The notes under the pieces were generated by a model. The model did not search any database and was not told the DNA's origin. It saw only the letters and a program-made list of their open reading frames with translations. A stretch of 64,000 nt of DNA from VYDC01 sp963667515 (lineage in GTDB: Bacteria > Chloroflexota > Dehalococcoidia > UBA2979): positions 558,001 through 622,000 of the forward strand of contig CAXXXY010000006.1 of the NCBI GenBank assembly GCA_963667515.2, read 5' to 3'. A program made the position numbers and the translations under genes. Positions 41,972 through 49,420 of the stretch are shown here, one piece after another. How positions within the stretch are numbered: position 1 is the first letter of the stretch; the number at the start of each line of letters is the position of its first letter.

Positions 41972-42772
41972 CTAGGCTCGTCCCTCGACGGCGCGCGTGT
42001 GCTTCCACTCCCGCCGCTGCTGCGCGATCCGCTCCCAGCGCTCGTGCAGATCGGTAGGCACGTCGTGGTACTGCGGGTCGTCCGTCAGCTCGCCGCGCGT
42101 GAGGTCGATCGCCCACACACGACCTGCGTGCAGCTCCGCGACGAGCTCGCCCTCGTCCGCTATCTCCCGCTCGAAGTAGGTGGCGGCGCGGCCCACGTCC
42201 TCGGGCTGGTGGCTGTCCGAGGCGCCCATGCGCGGCAGCCCCAGCCACGCGCAGAGCTCGTGCGAGAAGCCGTTCTGCTTGCGGGTGGCGCGGCCGTTCA
42301 GCACGTCCATCGCGCTCATCCCCTCGATGTCGAAGAGACGGACGCCCTCGGCCCGCCGCAGCGCCTGCCGGTACTCGTGGAGGTCGTCCCACCCCATCGT
42401 CTGCAGCACCACCGGCTCGGGCATCCAGCGCCGGTAGGGGTGCGCCGCGACGATCGCGCCGCCCGCCCGTTTCACGCGCGGCACCAGCTCGCTCGCGCGG
42501 TGCATCGCCACCTCGTAGCGGTGGAGCCCGTAGACCAGCGCGTGCCCCTCCTCCACGTTCATCTCGATGCCGGCGAAGACCAGGAAGCGGTGCCGGCGAG
42601 CCAGATCGCGCGCCTCCTCCGGATCGAAGGCGAAGTCGTGCTCGGTGAACGCCACCCCGTCCAGCCCGCGCTGCTTCGCCACGTCGATTACGTCGTCCGG
42701 CGTCAGCACCGAGTCCCACGACAGCGGGTGGGTGTGGGTGTGCAGATCGATCAGCAACGGCCGCTCGGCCAC
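41972..42772 (-). CDS. PHP-domain metal-dependent phosphoesterase
   Basis: This 266-residue protein opens with LIDLHTHTHPLSWDSVLTPD, with FTEHDF, GIEMNVEEG, AAHPYRR and GASDSH distributed as in the PHP/TrpH family, giving the metal-binding His and Asp residues. Relatives hydrolyse phosphate esters such as 3',5'-bisnucleotides or histidinol phosphate. Start at GTG 42772, 10 bp after the stop of the thiolase-like gene, hence the same operon. A PHP enzyme inside an acyl-CoA gene set is unexpected. The substrate is unknown. Confidence 0.85.
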   Translation of the reverse strand: MAERPLLIDLHTHTHPLSWDSVLTPDDVIDVAKQRGLDGVAFTEHDFAFDPEEARDLARRHRFLVFAGIEMNVEEGHALVYGLHRYEVAMHRASELVPRVKRAGGAIVAAHPYRRWMPEPVVLQTMGWDDLHEYRQALRRAEGVRLFDIEGMSAMDVLNGRATRKQNGFSHELCAWLGLPRMGASDSHQPEDVGRAATYFEREIADEGELVAELHAGRVWAIDLTRGELTDDPQYHDVPTDLHERWERIAQQRREWKHTRAVEGRA

Positions 42773-42782
42773 GTGCGCATCG

Positions 42783-43985
42783 CTAGTCCGCCGTCAGCAC
42801 CAGCGTGGCCGTGGTGGAGAGCGAGCCGCCCGTGCCGTTGACCACCGCCGAGCGCGCCTCCACCTGCCGCCCCGGCAGCCCCTCGGCGGTGCGCGCGAGC
42901 TGCCGCTGCGCCTCCACGAGCAGCATCATCCCGTACATCCCCGAGTGCGAGAAGGAGAGCCCGCCGCCGTTGGTGTTCACGGGGAAGCGCCCGCCGGGGC
43001 CGGCGTCCTCCGCCCACAGGCTCGCGCCCTCGCCGCGCGGCGTCAGCCCCAGCATCTCCGCCGTGACCGCGGCGGTGTAAGTGAAGGAGTCGTAGATCAT
43101 CGCCATCTCCATGTCGCGCGGGCCCATGCCGGCCATCGCGTAGGCGCGGGCGCCCGAGTCGCGCGCCGAGGTGGCGGTGAAGTCCTCCATCTGCGTCATG
43201 TTCATGTGCGAGAGCGCCTCGCCGGCGCCCTCGATCCAGACGGGCGGGTTGCGCAGGCTGCGCGCGCGCTCGGGCGAAGTCAGCACCACCGCGCCGCCGT
43301 GGTCGGTGACGAGGCAGCAGTCGAGCAGCGAGAGCGGCCACGCGATCACCCGCGAGCCCAGCACCGTGTCGATGTCGATCGGCCCGCCGTAGGGGTGCGT
43401 CTCCTTCGAGTGCATCACGGCGCGCGGGTTGAGCGTGGCCCACTCGCGCGACACCACGGCGATGCGCGCGAAGTCCTCCTTGGTGGCGCCGAAGCGGTGC
43501 ATGTAGCGGTTCATCGCGTGCGCGTAGAAGGAGGGCGCGCCCCACGCCCCGTAGACGCGCTCGTAGAGCTCGCCGGGGTCCCACGGGTCGAACTGGTGCG
43601 TGCCGCCGGTGCCGCGCCCGCCGCGGCGAGGGCCGGAGAAGCCGCACTCGCCGTGCGAGATCACGGCGACCTCGATCTCCCCCGTCGCGATCGCCGCCAG
43701 CGCGTGGTGCACGAAGAAGAGGAACGACGAGCCCCCCATCCGCGTGCTGTCCATGTAGCGCGGGCGGATGCCCAGGTACTCGGCGAGCGCCGCGGCGGGG
43801 AAGCGCCCGCTGCCGCCCGTCGCGAAGAGCCCGTCGATCTCCTCCCAGCGCACGCCCGCGTCCGCGATGGCGTTGCGCACCGCCTCGGCGTGGAGCTGGA
43901 TCGAGGTCTTCCCCTCGATGAAGCCGATCTCGTCGGACTCGCCCGCACCGACGATGGCGGCGGCGCGCCGCAGCGGGTGCGGCAT
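42783..43985 (-). CDS. Thiolase-like protein of lipid-transfer (SCP2/Ltp2) type
   Basis: This 400-residue protein has AAIVGAGESDEIGFIEGKTS, the Ser-rich MGGSSFLFFVHHALAAIATG in the place of the thiolase nucleophile, LLDCCLVTDHGGAVVL, and NTNGGGLSFSHSGMYGMMLL with the C-terminal His. The Cys nucleophile of ordinary thiolases appears replaced by Ser. Proteins of this kind, notably Ltp2, act as retro-aldolases on CoA thioesters with a DUF35 partner; exactly such a partner precedes it with an ATGA overlap. I infer acyl-CoA side-chain cleavage, perhaps of isoprenoid or steroid compounds. Confidence 0.87.
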   Translation of the reverse strand: MPHPLRRAAAIVGAGESDEIGFIEGKTSIQLHAEAVRNAIADAGVRWEEIDGLFATGGSGRFPAAALAEYLGIRPRYMDSTRMGGSSFLFFVHHALAAIATGEIEVAVISHGECGFSGPRRGGRGTGGTHQFDPWDPGELYERVYGAWGAPSFYAHAMNRYMHRFGATKEDFARIAVVSREWATLNPRAVMHSKETHPYGGPIDIDTVLGSRVIAWPLSLLDCCLVTDHGGAVVLTSPERARSLRNPPVWIEGAGEALSHMNMTQMEDFTATSARDSGARAYAMAGMGPRDMEMAMIYDSFTYTAAVTAEMLGLTPRGEGASLWAEDAGPGGRFPVNTNGGGLSFSHSGMYGMMLLVEAQRQLARTAEGLPGRQVEARSAVVNGTGGSLSTTATLVLTAD

Positions 43986-44467
43986 CAGTCGCCCCCCGCG
44001 CCGCTGCCGAGCTCGCCGACGGGCTCGCCGACGACGCGCCAGAACGGGATCGAGACCTCGCCCGAGGCGCGTTCGAACTCGACGCGCACCAGCGCGCCGA
44101 TGCGGATGCTCTCGGGCCGCTCCGCGTCCACGCCCAGCAGCACCGTCATCATCCGCGCGCCCTCGTTCAGGTCGATGAACGCCGTGACGAAGGGCGTCTC
44201 GTCGTTCCAGCCGCCGAGGCCGCGCTGCTGCACCGCGAAGGTGTGCACCGTCCCCGCGCCCGACGCCTCGATCCACTCCAGGTCGAAGGAGTGGCAGTAG
44301 GGGCAGAGCACGCGCGGGTAGAAGTGCACGCGGTTGCACTGCAGGCAGCGCGGCAGCATCAGCCGGCCCTCGCGCGCGCGCTCCCAGAACGGGCCGGCGG
44401 TGATCGTGTCGGGGTCGGGGATCGGTCGCGTGTACGTGCTCGCGGCGGGCTGCTCGGGTGTGGTCAC
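43985..44467 (-). CDS. DUF35 OB-fold zinc-ribbon protein, partner of the thiolase-like gene
   Basis: This 160-residue protein has the rubredoxin-like zinc ribbon CLQCNRVHFYPRVLCPYCHS (two CxxC) and an OB-fold domain (GAGTVHTFAVQQRG, FVTAFIDLNEGARMMTVLLG). DUF35 proteins bind CoA thioesters and complete the active site of thiolase-like or aldolase partners. The stop overlaps the thiolase-like ATG (ATGA). The GTG at 44467, with AGGACGG upstream, was chosen as start; the upstream extension is low-complexity. First gene of the minus operon; diverges from nuoA. Confidence 0.88.
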   Translation of the reverse strand: MTTPEQPAASTYTRPIPDPDTITAGPFWERAREGRLMLPRCLQCNRVHFYPRVLCPYCHSFDLEWIEASGAGTVHTFAVQQRGLGGWNDETPFVTAFIDLNEGARMMTVLLGVDAERPESIRIGALVRVEFERASGEVSIPFWRVVGEPVGELGSGAGGD

Positions 44468-44666
44468 CGGGGGCCGTCCTTGCCGCGCGGCGGCCGAGGA
44501 GGGGGCGCGGGGCCCGGGCCGCGCCGCGACGATACGGGCGGCCCTCGCGCCGGTCAACGCGCCCGTCGACGCGGCGCTCAGCGTGTGGGCGCGGGTGCCT
44601 CGGCGCCGCGTCGACGAGGGCCGGCGGGGCCCCGCCAGATTCGTTGCGCGCGGGTAGGGCCCATGC

Positions 44667-44672
44667 TACGTT
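44667..44672 (+). promoter_or_regulatory. Candidate -10 box of the nuo operon
   Basis: TACGTT about 95 bp before nuoA, with TTGCGC 17 bp upstream (44644-44649) as a weak -35. It lies in the 299-bp spacer (44468-44766) between the DUF35 gene and nuoA, which has no gene otherwise. Confidence 0.35.
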
Positions 44673-44766
44673 CGGCCGCGTCGCGGACTCGGCGCCGCAG
44701 AGCCGCGGCAGCCCCCGCGGGGCGCCTCGCGCTCCCGCCTCCGGGAGGCTCCTCCAGGGGGGTGAC

Positions 44767-45141
44767 GTGATCCCAGAGCAGTACGGGCGCGCGGGCGTGC
44801 TGCTGGTGTTCGCGCTCCTCTTCCCGGCGCTCCCGCTCCTCGTCTCGCACCTGCTCTACCGCTTCCGCCTGCGGCCCGAGCGGCCCGACCCCGTGAAGCA
44901 ATCCACCTACGAGTGCGGTGTGGAGGCGGAGGGCAGCCCGTGGGGGCAGTTCAACGCCCGCTACTACCTCTTCGCGCTGGGGTTCGTCATCTTCGACGTG
45001 GAGGTGATCTTCCTCTACCCGTGGGCGGCGGCGCACGCGGAGCTCGCGCTGGGCGTGCTGTGGAAGGCGGCGCTGTTCATCGGCGTCCTCGCCTTCGGGC
45101 TCGGCTACGCATGGCGGCGCCGAGCGCTGGAGTGGCGCTGA
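44767..45141 (+). CDS. nuoA: NADH-quinone oxidoreductase subunit A
   Basis: This 124-residue membrane protein has three helices (GVLLVFALLFPALPLLVSHL, ARYYLFALGFVIFDVEVIFL, LWKAALFIGVLAFGLGYA) and the conserved YECGVEAEGSPWGQFNARYY loop between helices 1 and 2. The GTG at 44767 follows GGGGGG by 5-8 nt. It is the first gene of a coupled operon; nuoC begins inside its stop (TGATG). nuoB, usually next, is missing here. Confidence 0.94.
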   Translation: MIPEQYGRAGVLLVFALLFPALPLLVSHLLYRFRLRPERPDPVKQSTYECGVEAEGSPWGQFNARYYLFALGFVIFDVEVIFLYPWAAAHAELALGVLWKAALFIGVLAFGLGYAWRRRALEWR

Positions 45142-45656
45142 TGCCGATGGGACCGCGCCAGCTCGCGGGCGAGCGCGTGGCGGAGGCGCTGAACGCCGCG
45201 CTGCCGGGCGCCGTCGTCGAGGTGCACGCCGAGTGGGTCGTGGTGGCGCGTGAGCGCCTCGTCGAGGCGCTCACGTGGCTGCGCGACTCTGAGGAGCTCG
45301 ACGCGGCGCAGCTCTCCGACCTCTGCGCCGTCGACTACCACGCGCACTTCGAGGTCGTGTACCACCTCCAGTCGCTCGACCTGAACCACCAGATCGTCGT
45401 CAAGACGCGTACCGCCAGCCGCGACGACGCCTCCGTCCCCAGCGCGTGCTCCGTCTACCAGGGTGCGCTGCTGCAGGAGCGCGAGGCGTACGACCTCATG
45501 GGCGTGCTGTTCGAGGGCCACCCGGATCTGCGCCGGCTCTTTCTGTGGGAGGGCTACCCCGGCCACCCGCTGCGCAAGGACTTCCTGCAGGTGCAGGGGC
45601 ACCACCCCGGCCTGCCGAGCTTCCCCTTCGAGCAGCCCGGGGTGCAGGCGCGATGA
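45141..45656 (+). CDS. nuoC: NADH-quinone oxidoreductase subunit C
   Basis: This 171-residue protein of the peripheral arm has the 30-kDa subunit pattern: LSDLCAVDYHAHFEVVYHL, SVYQGALLQEREAYDLMGV, FEGHPDLRRLFLWEGYPGHP and the ending LRKDFLQVQ. It lies directly after nuoA, where nuoB is expected, and its stop overlaps the nuoD ATG (ATGA). Start ATG 45141; a second Met at residue 3 is possible. Confidence 0.94.
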   Translation: MPMGPRQLAGERVAEALNAALPGAVVEVHAEWVVVARERLVEALTWLRDSEELDAAQLSDLCAVDYHAHFEVVYHLQSLDLNHQIVVKTRTASRDDASVPSACSVYQGALLQEREAYDLMGVLFEGHPDLRRLFLWEGYPGHPLRKDFLQVQGHHPGLPSFPFEQPGVQAR

Positions 45657-46786
45657 CGGGCGAAGTGGCGACGGGCGAGGTCCAGCCGGGGGTCGGCGAG
45701 CCGTACATCCTGAACATCGGGCCGCAGCACCCCTCGACGCATGGCGTCTTCCGGCTGCGCGTGGCGATGGACGGCGAGCGCATCGTCGACATGGACATGA
45801 TCGTGGGCTACCTCCACCGCTCGATGGAGAAGCTCGCCGAGGAGCGCACCTACACGCAGAACATCCCCTTCACCGATCGCGCCGACTACCTGGCGGCGAT
45901 GTCGGGGAACCTCGGCCTCTGCCTCGCCGCCGAGCGGCTGGCGGGCGTCGAGGTGCCGGGGCGCGCGACGGTGCTGCGCGTGATCTTCGCGGAGCTCCAG
46001 CGCATCGCGAGCCACGCGATGGGCAACGGCACGCTGGTCTCCGATGCCGGCGCCTGGCAGACGCCGCTGCTCTACATGTTCCGCGAGCGCGAGCGCATCC
46101 TCGACCTCTTCGAGATGACGTGCGGGGCGCGCCTCACCACCAACTACATGCGCATCGGCGGCGTCGCCTTCGACCCGCCGCCCGAGTTCTTCCCCAAGCT
46201 CGAGTCGCTGCTCGACGACCTGCCAGCGCGCGTGGACGAGTACGCGGACCTGCTCGTCGACAACGAGATCTTCCTCGCGCGCACGCGCGGCGTCGGCGTG
46301 ATCTCGGCCGCCGACGCGATCAACGGCTCGCTGACGGGGCCGCAGCTGCGCGGCTCGGGCGTGCCGTGGGATCTGCGCAAGGCGGAGCCGTACTGCGGCT
46401 ACGACCGCTACGACTTCGAGATCCCCGTCGGGCGGCAGGGCGACGTCTACGACCGCTTCATGGTGCGCATGGAGGAGGTGCGGCAGTCGACGCGCATCAT
46501 CCGCCAGGCGCTGGCCGCGCTCCCCGGCGGTCCGCACAAGACCGAGGTGCCGCTGGCGCTGCGCCCCGAGCCCGGCGAGGTCTACGGCCGCGTGGAGGGG
46601 CCGCGCGGCGAGGTCGGCTTCTACCTCGTCTCCGACGGCGGGCCGGCGCCGTACCGCTTCCATCTGCGCGCGCCGTCGCTGATCAACCTCTCGCTGCTCA
46701 AGAAGCTCGCCGTGGGCGCCTCGCTGCCGGACGCCGTGGTGACGCTCGGCTCGCTCGACATCGTGGTCGGGGAGATCGACCGATGA
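45653..46786 (+). CDS. nuoD: NADH-quinone oxidoreductase subunit D
   Basis: This 377-residue 49-kDa-type subunit carries the quinone-site segment NIGPQHPSTHGVFRLRVAMD, VGYLHRSMEKLAEERTYTQN, RADYLAAMSGNLGLCLAAER, and the C-terminal SLDIVVGEIDR typical of the family. The His in the QHPSTHG loop and a Tyr in the RTYTQ region are the usual quinone contacts. It overlaps both nuoC and nuoH. Length and motifs are normal. Confidence 0.96.
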   Translation: MTGEVATGEVQPGVGEPYILNIGPQHPSTHGVFRLRVAMDGERIVDMDMIVGYLHRSMEKLAEERTYTQNIPFTDRADYLAAMSGNLGLCLAAERLAGVEVPGRATVLRVIFAELQRIASHAMGNGTLVSDAGAWQTPLLYMFRERERILDLFEMTCGARLTTNYMRIGGVAFDPPPEFFPKLESLLDDLPARVDEYADLLVDNEIFLARTRGVGVISAADAINGSLTGPQLRGSGVPWDLRKAEPYCGYDRYDFEIPVGRQGDVYDRFMVRMEEVRQSTRIIRQALAALPGGPHKTEVPLALRPEPGEVYGRVEGPRGEVGFYLVSDGGPAPYRFHLRAPSLINLSLLKKLAVGASLPDAVVTLGSLDIVVGEIDR

Positions 46787-48219
46787 GCGCGGTGCCGGAC
46801 TTCGCCTCGCCCGGCGTCGACGGCGCGGCCGACGAGCGCGCCGCGCGCCCGAGCCCGCTGGCCGCGCTGCGCGGCCTCGGGCTCGGGCGGCTGCTGATGC
46901 TGGGCGGCGCGCTCCTCGTCGTGGGCGCGGCGAACGCGGCGATCGGCTACGTCATCGTCGACGGTCGCCTCGAGGGCGAGTGGTACGACCTGCGCGACCT
47001 CGGCCTCGCGGTCGGCCGGTTGCGCACGGAGCTCGACGCCGAGTTCGATCCCGCCGTCTCCTACTGGGTGACGGCGATCCTCGGCGCCGCCGGCATCCTC
47101 GTCTTCATCGGCGGCGTGCTGCTCCTGGGCAGCTGGATCGAGCGGCGGCTGCTGGCGCGCTTCCAGATCCGCCGCGGCCCCAACCGCGTCGGCCCCTTCG
47201 GCCTGCTGCAGCCGCTCGCGGACGCGATCAAGCTGATGCAGAAGGAAGTGCTGATGCCGCGCGGCGCGGATCGGCTGCTCTACGTGATCCCGCCGCTGGC
47301 CGTCTTCATCCCGGCGGTGCTGGCGTGGGGGCCTGTGCCGTGGGCGCCCAACATGACCTACCTCGACATCAACGTGGGCGTGCTCTACGTGATCGCCGTG
47401 AGCTCGCTGGGCGTCCTGGCGCTGTTCATGGCGGGCTGGGCCTCCAACAACCACTACGCGCTGCTGGGGGCGATGCGCACGGTGGCGATGATGGTCTCCT
47501 ACGAGATACCGATCTCGCTCGCGCTGCTCTCCGTGGTGCTGATGACGGGGACGCTGCAGCTCTCCGAGATCGTGGCCTGGCAGGAGGAGCACCGGCTGTG
47601 GCTCGGGCTGCTGCTGCCGGTCGCGCTCGTCACGTTCTTCTTCTCGTCGACCGCCGAGATCAATCGCACCCCCAACGACATCGCCGAGGCCGAGTCCGAG
47701 ATCGTCGCGGGCTACCACACGGAGTACTCGGGGATGAAGGCGGGCCTCTTCATGGCCGTCGAGCTCGGGAACGCGGTGGTGGTGGGCGCGCTGGTGGCGA
47801 CGCTGTTCCTCGGCGGCTGGTCGCTCTTCGGGCTGGAGACGTGGGTGCCGCCGTACCTGGTGCTGGGCGCCAAGACGGGCGCGATCTACTTCGTGCTGGT
47901 GTGGCTGCGAGGCACGCTGCCGCGCTTCCGCCTCGACCAGCTGATGGCCTTCGCGTGGAAGTTCCTGATCCCCATCTCCATCGCGAACGTCGCCGTGGTC
48001 GCAGTCGAGGCCTCGATCTTCGCGCGACTGGACGTGGCCGCGATCGTGCCGCTCGCCGCCTTCACCGCGATCAACCTCGCGCTGGCGGCGGCCGTGGTGC
48101 GCTTCGCGCTGCCCGCGTCGGGCGGGCCGCGGGGCGCCCCGCCCGCGCTGCGGCGCCCCGTGCTCACGACGGCCGTGGGCGGGCTGCGCGCGGCGCAGCG
48201 GATGCGGGTGTCGCCGTGA
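46783..48219 (+). CDS. nuoH: NADH-quinone oxidoreductase subunit H
   Basis: This 478-residue membrane subunit links the quinone site to the proton channels. Conserved segments are RRGPNRVGPFGLLQPLADAI and INRTPNDIAEAESEIVAGYH, with the charged E channel. It is longer than usual because of about 100 extra N-terminal residues including one additional helix (RLLMLGGALLVVGAANAAIG) and a long acidic loop. ATG at 46783 overlaps the nuoD stop. The gap of 52 bp to nuoJ is where nuoI would normally be. Confidence 0.95.
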   Translation: MSAVPDFASPGVDGAADERAARPSPLAALRGLGLGRLLMLGGALLVVGAANAAIGYVIVDGRLEGEWYDLRDLGLAVGRLRTELDAEFDPAVSYWVTAILGAAGILVFIGGVLLLGSWIERRLLARFQIRRGPNRVGPFGLLQPLADAIKLMQKEVLMPRGADRLLYVIPPLAVFIPAVLAWGPVPWAPNMTYLDINVGVLYVIAVSSLGVLALFMAGWASNNHYALLGAMRTVAMMVSYEIPISLALLSVVLMTGTLQLSEIVAWQEEHRLWLGLLLPVALVTFFFSSTAEINRTPNDIAEAESEIVAGYHTEYSGMKAGLFMAVELGNAVVVGALVATLFLGGWSLFGLETWVPPYLVLGAKTGAIYFVLVWLRGTLPRFRLDQLMAFAWKFLIPISIANVAVVAVEASIFARLDVAAIVPLAAFTAINLALAAAVVRFALPASGGPRGAPPALRRPVLTTAVGGLRAAQRMRVSP

Positions 48220-48271
48220 GCCGCCTCGACGCCGGCCCGAGCGCGTGCGCGCGTGGCGGGAGCGGCGCCTA

Positions 48272-48832
48272 GTGGAGTCCGCCGGGGTCGTCGCGGCGTT
48301 CTGGATCCTCTCGGCCACCACCGTCGCGGGGGCGCTGCTGGTGCTGCTCTCGCGCAACCTGCTGCACGCGCTCGTCTTCCTCGTGCTCTCCTTCCTCGGC
48401 ACGGCGGGGCTCTTCCTCACGCTCTCCGCCGACTTCCTCGCAGTGGCGCAGGTGCTGATCTACGCGGGCGCGATCTCCGTGCTGATCGTCTTCGCGATCA
48501 TGCTCACGCCGCTCGCCTCGCGCGACAACGCGAGCTCGCTCTACGCGGCGCCGGGCGTGCTGCTGGGCGCCGCGATCGCGGCCCTCGTCGCGTTCACCGC
48601 GCTCGACGTCGGCTGGCCCGAGCTCGAGGGCGCGGCGCTCGACGCGCGCGGCTTCGGCTCGACCGTCGCGAGGATCGGCGAGCTGCTGCTGGGCCAGTAC
48701 GTGCTCGCCTTCGAGGTCGCCTCGGTGCTCCTGCTGTTCGCGCTGATCGGCGCGATCGTGCTCGTGCGCGAGGACGAGCCGGCGCCCGCCGGCGCCGAGG
48801 GGGGTGGCGGCGAGCAGGGGCGCGCGCCATGA
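48272..48832 (+). CDS. nuoJ: NADH-quinone oxidoreductase subunit J
   Basis: This 186-residue protein has five hydrophobic helices with the characteristic RNLLHALVFLVLSFLGTAGL and LAVAQVLIYAGAISVLIVFA segments, the latter forming the pi-bulge helix. GTG at 48272 is preferred (GGGAGC 9 nt upstream and the family start at once); an in-frame GTG at 48245 would add nine residues. Stop overlaps nuoK (ATGA). Confidence 0.92.
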   Translation: MESAGVVAAFWILSATTVAGALLVLLSRNLLHALVFLVLSFLGTAGLFLTLSADFLAVAQVLIYAGAISVLIVFAIMLTPLASRDNASSLYAAPGVLLGAAIAALVAFTALDVGWPELEGAALDARGFGSTVARIGELLLGQYVLAFEVASVLLLFALIGAIVLVREDEPAPAGAEGGGGEQGRAP

Positions 48833-49155
48833 CGCTGACGCTGGCGCACTACCTCGTCGTCTCGGGGCTCGTCTTCGGGCTGGGCACGGCGATCGCGCTC
48901 TCCAAGCGCAACGCGATCGCCGCGCTGATGGGCGTGGAGCTGATGCTGAACGGGGTGAACCTCGCGCTGGTCGCCTTCTCGCGCTTCGGCGCCGCCTTCG
49001 ACAGCCAGGAGGCCGCGCTCTCCGGCCACGTCTTCGTCATCTTCGTGCTCACCGTCGCGGCCGCGGAGGCGGCCGTCGCGCTGGCGCTCGCGGTGCTCGT
49101 CTACCGCCGCCGCGAGACCGTCGACCTCGATCGCCTCACCTCGATGCGCTGGTAG
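48829..49155 (+). CDS. nuoK: NADH-quinone oxidoreductase subunit K
   Basis: This 108-residue three-helix subunit has KRNAIAALMGVELMLNGVNL with the membrane-buried Glu, and VIFVLTVAAAEAAVALALAV with the second conserved Glu, both essential to proton coupling. ATG at 48829 overlaps the nuoJ stop. Length is normal. Next is a 62-residue gene rather than nuoL. Confidence 0.95.
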   Translation: MTLTLAHYLVVSGLVFGLGTAIALSKRNAIAALMGVELMLNGVNLALVAFSRFGAAFDSQEAALSGHVFVIFVLTVAAAEAAVALALAVLVYRRRETVDLDRLTSMRW

Positions 49156-49167
49156 GGGGCGGGCGCG

Positions 49168-49356
49168 ATGTGGGTGCGATTCATGGAGCTGCCGGACGGC
49201 TACGCCGCCGGGATCTGGAAGGAGCTCTTCAACCAGGAGGCGCTCTCCGTGCGCGTCGTCCCGCCGCTGGAGGTGGGATCGATGCGCGACCCGCGGGAGA
49301 TCTGGGTGCCCGACGGCAAGACCCACGTCGCCCGCGAAGTGCTGAACAAGATCTGA
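49168..49356 (+). CDS. Small DUF2007-like protein inserted between nuoK and nuoL
   Basis: This 62-residue soluble protein starts at ATG 49168 and reads WVRFMELPDGYAAGIWKELF, then ALSVRVVPPLEV, EIWVPDGKTHVAREVL. The beta-alpha-beta arrangement, with an aliphatic strand and a VP-x-A-x-x-VL end, resembles DUF2007 putative signal-transducing proteins, which often comprise 60-80 residues. It is in the same direction 12 bp after nuoK and 64 bp before nuoL. A role in Complex I assembly or regulation is only suggested by location. Confidence 0.7.
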   Translation: MWVRFMELPDGYAAGIWKELFNQEALSVRVVPPLEVGSMRDPREIWVPDGKTHVAREVLNKI

Positions 49357-49420
49357 GCGCGCCCGTGCCGACCACCACCCTCGTCCGCGCCGCCCCAACT
49401 CCGCCCCCGCAGGCGCCGCG

